A stretch of DNA of 64,000 nt, from positions 1 to 64,000 of the forward strand of contig JAGCWY010000059.1 in NCBI GenBank assembly GCA_017961625.1. The letters run 5' to 3'. Below the pieces are notes generated by a model that was not told where the DNA came from, made no database searches, and was given only the letters and a program-made list of their open reading frames with translations. Shown here one piece after another: positions 32,461 through 40,470 of the stretch (position 1 is its first letter; each line of letters opens with the position of its first letter). The translations under genes and the position numbers were made by a program. This DNA is from Ruminococcus sp. (GTDB taxonomy: Bacteria > Bacillota > Clostridia > Oscillospirales > Ruminococcaceae).

Positions 32461-32946
32461 ATGCTGAAAAAGATACTCAGTAGCGAAGCCTGTGCAAAAT
32501 GCAGGCTGTGCTGTATCTTCGACCGCTACGACGTGTGGGAAACTCCCGTATTTACCGCGGAGCTCTGCGAAAAAATAAAAGCCGCACGCCCCGGTACTGA
32601 GTTCGTTACCAAGGACGGCGGCTATATATTCAGAGTTGGTGAGCTCAGGGGTGACGAGCTCTTCTCCTGTCCTGCCCTCACGGAAAACGGCTGTATGCTA
32701 GGCGACGAGAAGCCTTTCGACTGCCGTATATGGCCCTACCGTATAATGGAGGTAGGCGGCAGACGAGCCATAACCTTCGCTTCTATATGTGATGAGCTCT
32801 ATCATCGTCCCCTGTCTCAACTGGTTGGACTGCTGAAAGATGGACTTGCGGATATTATCTTTGCTTATGCCGACGAACACCCTGAGATAGTAAAGCCCTA
32901 CTATGAGGGATATCCGGTGCTGATGTTCGAAAAAAAACCACTTTAA
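32461..32946 (+). CDS. YkgJ-like cysteine-cluster protein
   Basis: 161 residues. Cysteine groups CAKCRLCCIF near the N terminus and CPALTENGCMLGDEKPFDCRIWPYR in the middle match the YkgJ/UPF0153 pattern of putative zinc or iron-sulfur binding proteins. Biochemical role unknown. AAGGAG precedes ATG 32461, which is preferred to in-frame codons upstream within azlD. It is probably co-transcribed with azlCD (14-base gap) and converges with yitT, whose stop overlaps its own. Confidence 0.8.
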   Translation: MLKKILSSEACAKCRLCCIFDRYDVWETPVFTAELCEKIKAARPGTEFVTKDGGYIFRVGELRGDELFSCPALTENGCMLGDEKPFDCRIWPYRIMEVGGRRAITFASICDELYHRPLSQLVGLLKDGLADIIFAYADEHPEIVKPYYEGYPVLMFEKKPL

Positions 32947-33833
32947 GTCCTGTCCTGATTCACGGAGAAGATATCCGCTACCTCTGTGAGGGTAATATAG
33001 GCGAGAGGGTCTATTTTTTGCACTATTCCCTTCATCTTCATGACCTGAAAACGGTTCACCACAAAATATAGGACAGTTCGCTCCTCGCCTGAATAGCCTC
33101 CCATTGCCTTTATCAGCGTCATTCCGCAGCCAAATTCTGACATGAGCTGCTTTTTTATATCATCAGGCTTTGCGGTTATTATCATAGCCGCCTTTTCTCG
33201 CTGCAAGCCGTCAACTATGTAATCCACGGTCTTTAGAGCCGCTCCGTAGGTAACTATAGAGTACAGCGGTAGTATCCAGCTGTGTATCACGGCTCCGCAT
33301 ACAATATACAGCACCACATTGTATGCCATGACGAATGAGCCCACAGACAGTCCGAGCCGCTTTGAGAATATTACAGCCATTACCTCTATTCCGTCCATAG
33401 CTCCGCCGAAGCGTATTGCGAGTCCGCTGCCTATACCCGATATCACACCGCCAAACAGAGCACAGAGCAACAGGTCGGTGCCTGCAAGAGGCGAGGCTAT
33501 GCTCACGTCTATGGGGAGCACATCGGTGATAAGCCACGACATAACGGAATATACGGCTACGGTATATATTGCAGAAAAGGTGAAGCTTGCGCCCTGCTTT
33601 TTAAGTCCGTAGAGAAATAGTGGTATATTAAGCAGTATCAGGAAAAACGAAAGGGATAAGGCTTTGGCAGTGACCTGCGCTAGCAGCATAGAAGTTCCAG
33701 AGATACCGCTGTCATAGAGCTTTACCGGCATAAGGAAAAGAGTTATACCGAAAGCGTTGACTATACCTGCCACAGTCAGCATAAACAGGCGAAACAGGCT
33801 TATCTCCTTTATTATTTCAAGTATTTTCTTCAT
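32943..33833 (-). CDS. YitT-family membrane protein
   Basis: 296 residues. Five or six helices in the first ~200 residues (FMLTVAGIVNAFGITLFLMP at the start, GVISGIGSGLAIRFGGAMDG in the middle), then a cytoplasmic DUF2179 domain (YSGEERTVLYFVVNRFQVMKM), the usual YitT architecture. Function of the family is not established. A G-rich site precedes the ATG. The stop region overlaps the convergent YkgJ-like gene by four bases. Confidence 0.9.
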   Translation of the reverse strand: MKKILEIIKEISLFRLFMLTVAGIVNAFGITLFLMPVKLYDSGISGTSMLLAQVTAKALSLSFFLILLNIPLFLYGLKKQGASFTFSAIYTVAVYSVMSWLITDVLPIDVSIASPLAGTDLLLCALFGGVISGIGSGLAIRFGGAMDGIEVMAVIFSKRLGLSVGSFVMAYNVVLYIVCGAVIHSWILPLYSIVTYGAALKTVDYIVDGLQREKAAMIITAKPDDIKKQLMSEFGCGMTLIKAMGGYSGEERTVLYFVVNRFQVMKMKGIVQKIDPLAYITLTEVADIFSVNQDRT

Positions 33834-33862
33834 GTATTGCCCCCCCTGTACGATATTTTACA

Positions 33863-33895
33863 AAAGGGGCATTTTCTATGCGAAAATGCCCCTTT
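33863..33895 (-). terminator. Terminator of the 68-residue protein gene
   Basis: About 14-bp stem AAAGGGGCATTTTC/GAAAATGCCCCTTT with a five-base loop. Confidence 0.85.
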
Positions 33896-33901
33896 GCACG
33901 A

Positions 33902-34108
33902 TCACTTCTTGATCTTCTCGACGATATCCTCGACTTTTTCCTTGACCTTTTCAATGTTCTCCTTGGTAGCCACCTTGCTGACCATATCCTTAGCCTTTTC
34001 GATATTGTCCTTTGTTGCAACCTTGGAAACAGTTTTTTCAATCTTCTCATCGGGGAGGTCGATGCCTGTTTTCTTCTCAACTAATTCTACTGCTTTTTTG
34101 ATCTCCAT
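33902..34108 (-). CDS. Small helical protein with an internal repeat
   Basis: 68 residues, not recognised. Highly charged and helical. A 16-residue unit is repeated: VSKVATKDNIEKAKDM and VSKVATKENIEKVKEK. This is likely a short amphipathic or coiled-coil protein. The frame is open much further upstream, but a promoter at 34145-34173 and GAAGG just before ATG 34108 fix this start. No partner is evident. Confidence 0.75.
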   Translation of the reverse strand: MEIKKAVELVEKKTGIDLPDEKIEKTVSKVATKDNIEKAKDMVSKVATKENIEKVKEKVEDIVEKIKK

Positions 34109-34144
34109 AGGGGATACCTTCTTTCGATTAAAATTTATATATCC

Positions 34145-34173
34145 ATTGTAGCACACTTTTTTTATAAATGCAA
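34145..34173 (-). promoter_or_regulatory. Promoter of the 68-residue protein gene
   Basis: Minus-strand TTGCAT (34168-34173), 17-bp spacer, TACAAT (34145-34150). Confidence 0.65.
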
Positions 34174-34349
34174 TATTCTGATATATTTTTTTTGATGCAA
34201 CTATGAATTGACCTAAAAACAGCCATTTGCAACTAGCAATTGACAAATTGTAAAGCACGGTTGCTTGTATGTAACCGCCCAAAATGTTAGAATAAGACCA
34301 TGGAAAACGCAACAGTTTCCGCAGAAAAATTTCAACGGAGGATATAAAT

Positions 34350-35324
34350 ATGATACTCGCAGACAAGATAATCGAACTCAGAAAAAAGGCAGGTATGTCT
34401 CAGGAGGAGCTTGCCGAGAAGCTCGGTGTGAGCCGCCAGTCAATATCAAAATGGGAGGGCGCTCAATCAACTCCCGACCTCAATCGTATATTACAGCTTG
34501 CTGAAATATTCAATGTCAGCACCGACACTCTCCTTAAAGACAATATCGAGCTTGCTGAAGCTCCCGCCGCAGCTACCGAAACTTCCGTTGAAACTGAACC
34601 GCCTCTTCGTAAGGTATCTATGGAAGAAGCAAATACATTCCTTGAAGTGAACGAAAAGCGCTCACTACGTACTCCAATAGGAGTTGCTATGTGTATATGC
34701 TGCTGCCTGCCCGTGATAATACTCGATATTTTCGAGCCTTTTATAGGGGCTGAAGGCATCATTGGCGTACCGCTCATGTTTATAATTATAGCAATAGCAG
34801 TCGGTCTGTTCATCACCTCGGGCAAGCAGATAAAGCGCTACGAGTATCTTAACAAAGAAGGTATCGACACTGAATACGGCGTTTCTGGCATGGTAAATGA
34901 GAAAAAGGCAAAATTCGAAACAAAACATACCATCTTCCTTATAATAGGCGTTATCCTTTTCATAGTTTCATTCATACCTGTAATAGTTTTTACCGAATTG
35001 TTCCCAGACAGCAGTTTTTTCGAAGCACTTTCGCTGTTGATAATGTTCGGAGCTATCGCAGTCGGCGTAGGACTTATAGTCCATGCATCCATAAAAATGG
35101 GCGGATATAAGCGCCTTCTTGAGGAAGACGATTTCTCAAGGCAGAAAAAAGAGCGCACAAACAAAACATCTGGAACTGTTTCCGTATACTGGTGCATAAT
35201 TGTTGCGATATTTCTTGCATACAGCTTTATCACCAACGACTGGGGCAGATCGTGGATAATATGGCCTGTAGCAGCTGTCCTCACACCTGTTGTTATGGTC
35301 ATTTCGGACAAGGTAAAAAAATAA
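34350..35324 (+). CDS. XRE-type regulator with membrane domain
   Basis: 324 residues. N-terminal Cro/C1-type helix-turn-helix (MSQEELAEKLGVSRQSISKW, residues ~15-34), a linker, then about six hydrophobic helices (first near 110-130, last pair at the C terminus). This is the layout of membrane-bound XRE regulators of Firmicutes that may sense envelope conditions; the signal and targets are unknown. GGAGG precedes the ATG. Confidence 0.88.
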   Translation: MILADKIIELRKKAGMSQEELAEKLGVSRQSISKWEGAQSTPDLNRILQLAEIFNVSTDTLLKDNIELAEAPAAATETSVETEPPLRKVSMEEANTFLEVNEKRSLRTPIGVAMCICCCLPVIILDIFEPFIGAEGIIGVPLMFIIIAIAVGLFITSGKQIKRYEYLNKEGIDTEYGVSGMVNEKKAKFETKHTIFLIIGVILFIVSFIPVIVFTELFPDSSFFEALSLLIMFGAIAVGVGLIVHASIKMGGYKRLLEEDDFSRQKKERTNKTSGTVSVYWCIIVAIFLAYSFITNDWGRSWIIWPVAAVLTPVVMVISDKVKK

Positions 35325-35363
35325 GAAAACAGCATCACCCAAACATGATATAGTAATATAAAA

Positions 35364-35389
35364 GAGCCGCAGCGTAATGTGACTGCGGC
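35364..35389. terminator. Terminator between the XRE and zinc-ribbon genes
   Basis: AGCCGCAG (35364-35371) pairs with CTGCGGCT (35382-35389); T run on the minus strand, weaker on the plus strand. Confidence 0.75.
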
Positions 35390-35399
35390 TGTTATTATC

Positions 35400-36134
35400 T
35401 TATTGCTGTTCCGGCGGCTGATCTGCAGGCGGTTCTGATGGAGCTGAGGCCGTTTCAGACGGAGCTGGAGTTGATGCAGACGCAGCTGCGCCTATAACCG
35501 CAGGTTTGGCGCTGCTTATCTCCAAGTAGCACGCCGCGGCTGTTGCCAGCATCATCAGGATACTCAGTAACAATCCAAATTTTGTATTCACCTTTATGTA
35601 CTCAGAATATTCCTTCGGGATATCGTAATAGCTGCGGAAGGTCATCCTGAACAGAAGAATTGCGGCAGCTGAAGCAGCGCTTACGATAGAAGCTATTTTC
35701 AGTGACTTTTTATCACTCTTGCGGAAGAGCACAACTGCGGTCGCAACGCCACCTGCAAAAGCAGCGAGCAGGAATACATTTGGCTTGGGATCGCTGTCAG
35801 CATTCTTTGCGACATCGTCATCCTTCTTCTCAATGCTGAACATCATACGGAATCCAGAATAGTTTTCCTTAATAGATTTGTCCTTTGTACATGATACAGA
35901 AACGAACGGAAGGAAAAATGCTACCAGCGCAACCAGTACACATACCTTGGCGATAAGCAGGAGAGGCATACCTGACGTTTTTTGAGCAGCAATATCGGTA
36001 ACGGAATTTGCAAGCTCCTTGACAGAAGCACCGCCTGCTGAAAGAGGAGCAGTTTTGGGCTTAAGATCGCCTCCGCATGACGTACATGTCTCAGAACCAT
36101 CCGGTATCTGAGCGCCACAGTGTTTGCAATACAT
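35400..36134 (-). CDS. Zinc-ribbon membrane protein of unknown function
   Basis: 244 residues. N-terminal zinc ribbon CKHCGAQIPDGSETCTSCGG (residues 3-22), a linker, four hydrophobic segments (about 60-80, 120-138, 150-165, 190-205) and a Pro/Ala/Ser-rich tail. Such zinc-ribbon membrane proteins are common in Clostridia but without assigned function. AAGGAGG precedes the ATG. A consensus-like promoter lies just upstream. Confidence 0.8.
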   Translation of the reverse strand: MYCKHCGAQIPDGSETCTSCGGDLKPKTAPLSAGGASVKELANSVTDIAAQKTSGMPLLLIAKVCVLVALVAFFLPFVSVSCTKDKSIKENYSGFRMMFSIEKKDDDVAKNADSDPKPNVFLLAAFAGGVATAVVLFRKSDKKSLKIASIVSAASAAAILLFRMTFRSYYDIPKEYSEYIKVNTKFGLLLSILMMLATAAACYLEISSAKPAVIGAAASASTPAPSETASAPSEPPADQPPEQQ

Positions 36135-36167
36135 AAAGATGACCTCCTTAAAATATAATGATAATGT

Positions 36168-36196
36168 ATTTTATCATATTATCACAATTCTGTCAA
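36168..36196 (-). promoter_or_regulatory. Promoter of the zinc-ribbon protein gene
   Basis: Minus-strand TTGACA (36191-36196), 17-bp spacer, TAAAAT (36168-36173). Confidence 0.8.
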
Positions 36197-36250
36197 TAGT
36201 TTCGCACAAAATGCTTAAAAATTAGCTATATTCAGCACGATAGACAAAAA

Positions 36251-36277
36251 AGACCGGCGAACTGTGTCCGCCGGTCT
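36251..36277 (-). terminator. Terminator of the signal-peptidase-like gene
   Basis: Nine-bp stem AGACCGGCG/CGCCGGTCT followed on the minus strand by TTTTTT. Confidence 0.88.
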
Positions 36278-36295
36278 GGGTTGCTGTTTATATGC

Positions 36296-37513
36296 TCAAA
36301 GTTTCTTCTTCTCTTCCTCTATCATCCTGATAAGGTCGTCAACAGACATATTTGAGGGAGACTTTTTCTTTTCATTTCGCTCGCTCTTGTCAATTATATC
36401 CGAGATATCAGGGGTGCTGCTCTTCTTAGACTTTGCAGCCGCTGAAGGAGCAGACTGGCTTCTGAGAGGCGTAGTCTTGGGAACGTCATTTCTTGACATC
36501 TCCGCAAGCTGGCTCTTTGAAAGTATACCCGTATTATCCGATACAGCCTCGGAAGCTGCGGGCTTCTGTATCTTTCCTGTATTACCATTTGAGTTCTTTA
36601 CGCTGAATGTGCCTGTACGCTCTGCCTCGGCAGTCTTTCTAAGCATTTCCTCCCTAAGGGCGTCGGCTGTGGGAGCTGTAGAAGAGGATCCGCCTACGTT
36701 CTTTGCGGCAAATGTACTCTCGGCACTGCGCTGTGCCTTGAACTGCATCGTACGCTCCTTCTCCTTCTGGTATGGAGAATCAGGATTTACCTTCTTCTGA
36801 CTGAAATTCTCTGCGATAGACAGCTTCTTGCGCTCGAGCTCGTCGCTGGGCTGTATCTCCTGCGAGGGTTCAAAGAGAGGATTTGCAGACTTGTCGTGAA
36901 GATTCTTTCTGCTCTCGGATATAGCTCTTTCCTTTTCCTTCTCGTCATACTCGTAAAAACCGAATTCCTCTTCGTCATCGCCCTTTGAGGAAGCGATCTT
37001 GATGATAAAGAACACCACAAGGAGCACGCAGGGAAGCACAAGAAGTGAGATTATACCCTTTATTCCCGATGCAAAGGTTATTACTGAGCCGATAAGTACG
37101 CTCTGATTGTGTCCCGTGCATAGGGCAAGTATCTTGTCCTTGGTTATTGACTCCTCGCTGCCTACTCTCGAAGCATCGGCGGTATAGTATTTCTCAGTAC
37201 CGTCCTCTGAGGTGACGATGTCGAAGATACTGAGCACCTTGAGGTTATCAGGAGTCTCTGCCGGATAGCAGAGAACGATGTCGCCCTTGGAAATCTTTTC
37301 CTTTTCCGCAGGTGCGGCAAGCAGGGCAGCACCGTTCGTTACGCTAGTGCCCATATTGTCGGTATCCTTGACAATATATACATATCTACCGAAGAGTTTC
37401 GGCGTTTTGCCGCCTGAGAATGCGATATTGATAACGATCGAGAGCACGATCAGTAATATACTAAGAACTATAATAACCAGTTTAAGTATCGAGAAGCGTT
37501 TTTCTTTTTCCAT
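36296..37513 (-). CDS. Signal-peptidase-like (S26B) membrane protein, probably without protease activity
   Basis: 405 residues. One helix (about 10-32), an extracellular domain of ~120 residues, a second helix (about 155-172), then ~230 cytoplasmic residues of low complexity and charge. The outer domain follows the plan of SipW-type signal peptidases: a GRYVYIVKDTDNMGTSV segment where active enzymes have a Ser-Met dyad, KISKGDIVLCY, YYTADASRV and ITKDKILA. Here Asn replaces the catalytic Ser, and no His-Arg motif is seen. The assignment is from memory of the fold, not from a search. The tail contains repeats of charged helices, and its end is MSVDDLIRMIEEEKKKL. AAAAGGTG precedes the ATG. Confidence 0.6.
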   Translation of the reverse strand: MEKEKRFSILKLVIIVLSILLIVLSIVINIAFSGGKTPKLFGRYVYIVKDTDNMGTSVTNGAALLAAPAEKEKISKGDIVLCYPAETPDNLKVLSIFDIVTSEDGTEKYYTADASRVGSEESITKDKILALCTGHNQSVLIGSVITFASGIKGIISLLVLPCVLLVVFFIIKIASSKGDDEEEFGFYEYDEKEKERAISESRKNLHDKSANPLFEPSQEIQPSDELERKKLSIAENFSQKKVNPDSPYQKEKERTMQFKAQRSAESTFAAKNVGGSSSTAPTADALREEMLRKTAEAERTGTFSVKNSNGNTGKIQKPAASEAVSDNTGILSKSQLAEMSRNDVPKTTPLRSQSAPSAAAKSKKSSTPDISDIIDKSERNEKKKSPSNMSVDDLIRMIEEEKKKL

Positions 37514-37598
37514 TTTACATCACCTTTTCATTTCATTTTTGTTATCTTTTTGTTTCTACACATTTATCTACGGGCCTATAAATATGACCACTTTATCT

Positions 37599-37627
37599 AT
37601 TATATCACATATTATAACAAATTTCAA
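37599..37627 (-). promoter_or_regulatory. Promoter of the signal-peptidase-like gene
   Basis: Minus-strand TTGAAA (37622-37627), 17-bp spacer, TATAAT (37599-37604). Confidence 0.7.
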
Positions 37628-37837
37628 ACATTTTTTAAGTTTTATTTTTTAAATATATAGAAATCATTTCCACAGCATTTTTTTCGGGTTTTATGCACAA
37701 ATTACATTAGTTATTTCTTTCCGTTTACGCATTATACACAATGAATATTTATTATTTTTCAGACTTCGCTGCCATCATATTAAGTGTCTTTCTTCAATAT
37801 ATAAATTTAGTTGACAAATATTTGTTGAAATATGCAC

Positions 37838-37866
37838 TTGAAATATATCATGATTCATAGTATAAT
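37838..37866 (+). promoter_or_regulatory. Promoter of glgP
   Basis: TTGAAA (37838-37843), 17-bp spacer, TATAAT (37861-37866), leaving a leader of about 110 bases before glgP. Confidence 0.72.
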
Positions 37867-37981
37867 TGATATGTATACTGCTTGCATTGCGCGATAGCAC
37901 GCTTTCTAAAGCAGGTAGTATATTTCTAAGGTATTATACAAGCAGTAACAAAGCCGCACCCCGGCAGATTGGAGATACTTT

Positions 37982-40390
37982 ATGGCTACTAAAAAGGCAA
38001 ATCCTCTTATCGACAAGATCAAGGAAGAGTTTCCTAGAAAGCTCCAGCTTTTGTACAGCGTTTCTCCTGAAGAAGCTTCAGACAAACAGGTTTATCATGT
38101 TCTCTCGTCCATAATCGTCGAGATACTTGGTGCAAAAAGGCAGAGCTTTGTAAATCATACCAACTCCGTTGGCGGCAAGCAGATATACTACCTTTCCATG
38201 GAGTTCCTAATGGGACGCTCCCTCAAGACAAGCATATACAACCTCGAACTCGCCGACGGCATAAAGACTATGCTGAAGCAGTACGATATAAATCTCGATA
38301 AGATATACGAAATGGAGCCTGACGCAGGTCTCGGAAACGGCGGTCTCGGAAGACTTGCTGCCTGCTATCTCGACGGTCTCGCCACTATGGCTTTTCCTGC
38401 AATGGGCTATTCGATATGCTATGAATACGGCATCTTCCAGCAAAAGCTGGAGGACGGTTGGCAGACAGAGCTCCCCGACAACTGGCTCCCAGGCGGATCA
38501 GTATGGCTCGTCCCGAAGCCGGAGCTGTCCGTAGATGTACACTTTGAAGGCGACCTCAGGGAGTACTGGGACAATCAGTACCACTATATCTCACATGTGA
38601 ACTACAATACCGTCGTTGCTACTCCTTACGACCTTTATGTATCGGGCTACGGCTCGGAAGGCGTCTCCGTACTCAGACTCTGGTCAGCAAAGGCCCCCAA
38701 CTTCAATATGGAAATGTTCAACAAGGGCAACTACGAAGAAGCCCTCGCACAGAACTCAATAGCTAATGCGATATCAAAGGTGCTCTATCCCAACGATAAC
38801 CACCTTGAGGGCAAGAGCCTCCGTCTTCGTCAGCAGTACTTCCTCTGTGCTGCTTCTATCGGAGATATCGTAAGCTCCCATATGGCTGTATACGGCACTC
38901 TCGAAAACCTTGCAGACAAGGTTGCTATCCATATAAACGACACTCATCCCACCCTCGCTATCCCGGAGCTCATGAGAATACTCCTCGATGACTGCGGATA
39001 CAGCTGGGAAAAATCGTGGGATATCGTCACAAGAACGTTTGCGTACACCAACCATACAGTTATGGCTGAGGCTCTCGAAAAGTGGGACGTAAACCTCGTA
39101 AAACAGGTAATCCCGAGAATATTCTCGATAATCATCGAGATTAACAACCGCTACTGTCAGTCACTTCTTGAAAGGAACGGTGGCGACAGCGCAAAGACCA
39201 CGCGTATGTCCATAGTCAAGGACAATCAAATACACATGGCAACTCTATGCGTTGCAGCTTCTCACAGCGTAAATGGCGTATCAAAGCTCCATTCGGAAAT
39301 AATCAAGCAGTCCGTCTTCCATGAGGAATTCGAGAATACTCCCGAAAAGTTCAAGAACGTCACAAACGGCATAGCCTACAGAAGATGGCTGTATCAGTCC
39401 AATCCCGCTCTGACCGAGCTTCTCACAGAGACTATCGGTCCCAAGTTCATAAAGGACGGCGCAGAGCTTGAAAACTTCAGGAAATTCGAGAACGACAAGG
39501 AAGTTCTCACAAAGCTCATGGCAGTCAAAAAGGAAAACAAGGAAGCTTTCGCAAAGTATGTCAAGAACGAGTCCGGCATAGATCTCAATACAGACAGCAT
39601 CTTTGACGTACAGGTAAAGCGTCTCCACGAATACAAGAGACAGCATCTAAACGTCATGAATATCCTTACGGACTATGCTTACCTGCTCAACGACCCATGT
39701 GCTCCTTATACTCCAAAGACCTATATCTTCGCGGCAAAGGCTGCTCCGGGCTATTATCTCGCAAAGCAGATAATCAAGATGATATGGGCCATCTCCGAGG
39801 AGATAAAACGGGATCCGAGGATAAGCGAAAAGCTTTCGGTAGTATTTCTTGAGAACTACTGCGTTACACTCTCTGAGCATCTCATGCCTGCTTCCGATGT
39901 TTCTGAGCAGATATCCCTTGCAGGAACAGAGGCTTCCGGTACGGGAAATATGAAACTAATGCTAAACGGAGCCGTGACCCTCGGTACTCTCGACGGCGCT
40001 AATATTGAGATAAAGGAAGCCTGCGGCGATGATAATATCGTTATCTTCGGCATGACCACTCCACAGGTCAATGAACTCAGATACAGAGGCTACAACCCCG
40101 TGGACTGCTACAACTGCGATCCGCGCATACGCGACGCCATAGACCGTATGTACCACGGAATAAATGGCTGCACCTTCAACGATGTGGCAAATTCACTTAA
40201 AAACAGCGACCCCTACATGGTGCTTGCAGACTTTGACAGTTACAGAAAGGCTCAGCACTATGTGGCAGAATGTTATAACGACAAGATGAAATGGGCTAAA
40301 ATGTCTCTCAATAACATCGCAGGAGCCGGAATATTCTCAGCTGACCGCGCTGTTGCGGAGTATGCCGACAATATTTGGCATCTCAGATAA
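37982..40390 (+). CDS. glgP: Glycogen/maltodextrin phosphorylase
   Basis: 802 residues, GT35 family, standard length. Phosphorolysis of alpha-1,4-glucans to glucose 1-phosphate in the cytoplasm. Marks: GGLGRLAACYLDGLATM, NGIAYRRWL near 470, the PLP-lysine region EASGTGNMKLMLNGAVTLGTLDGAN split by the conserved Lys, and LHEYKRQHLN. GGAG lies before the ATG. It is followed by a GH13 amylase gene 80 bases later without a terminator, forming a glycogen or starch degradation pair. Confidence 0.95.
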   Translation: MATKKANPLIDKIKEEFPRKLQLLYSVSPEEASDKQVYHVLSSIIVEILGAKRQSFVNHTNSVGGKQIYYLSMEFLMGRSLKTSIYNLELADGIKTMLKQYDINLDKIYEMEPDAGLGNGGLGRLAACYLDGLATMAFPAMGYSICYEYGIFQQKLEDGWQTELPDNWLPGGSVWLVPKPELSVDVHFEGDLREYWDNQYHYISHVNYNTVVATPYDLYVSGYGSEGVSVLRLWSAKAPNFNMEMFNKGNYEEALAQNSIANAISKVLYPNDNHLEGKSLRLRQQYFLCAASIGDIVSSHMAVYGTLENLADKVAIHINDTHPTLAIPELMRILLDDCGYSWEKSWDIVTRTFAYTNHTVMAEALEKWDVNLVKQVIPRIFSIIIEINNRYCQSLLERNGGDSAKTTRMSIVKDNQIHMATLCVAASHSVNGVSKLHSEIIKQSVFHEEFENTPEKFKNVTNGIAYRRWLYQSNPALTELLTETIGPKFIKDGAELENFRKFENDKEVLTKLMAVKKENKEAFAKYVKNESGIDLNTDSIFDVQVKRLHEYKRQHLNVMNILTDYAYLLNDPCAPYTPKTYIFAAKAAPGYYLAKQIIKMIWAISEEIKRDPRISEKLSVVFLENYCVTLSEHLMPASDVSEQISLAGTEASGTGNMKLMLNGAVTLGTLDGANIEIKEACGDDNIVIFGMTTPQVNELRYRGYNPVDCYNCDPRIRDAIDRMYHGINGCTFNDVANSLKNSDPYMVLADFDSYRKAQHYVAECYNDKMKWAKMSLNNIAGAGIFSADRAVAEYADNIWHLR

Positions 40391-40470
40391 AACGATCTCC
40401 TGAAACAGATCATACAGGGAACGTACCTGCTGCGTCCCTTAAAAAATACCGGAAACGGAGTGTTTTTTAG

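Larger units (their letters stand above)
37514..37981. other. AT-rich intergenic region with two divergent promoters
   Basis: 468 bases between the signal-peptidase-like gene and glgP. It contains a leftward promoter at 37599-37627 and a rightward promoter at 37838-37866; a TTGACA at 37811-37816 has no convincing -10. From 37867 to 37981 is the glgP leader, with GCGCGATAGCACGC-like dyad near 37888-37903. No gene is visible. Confidence 0.7.
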
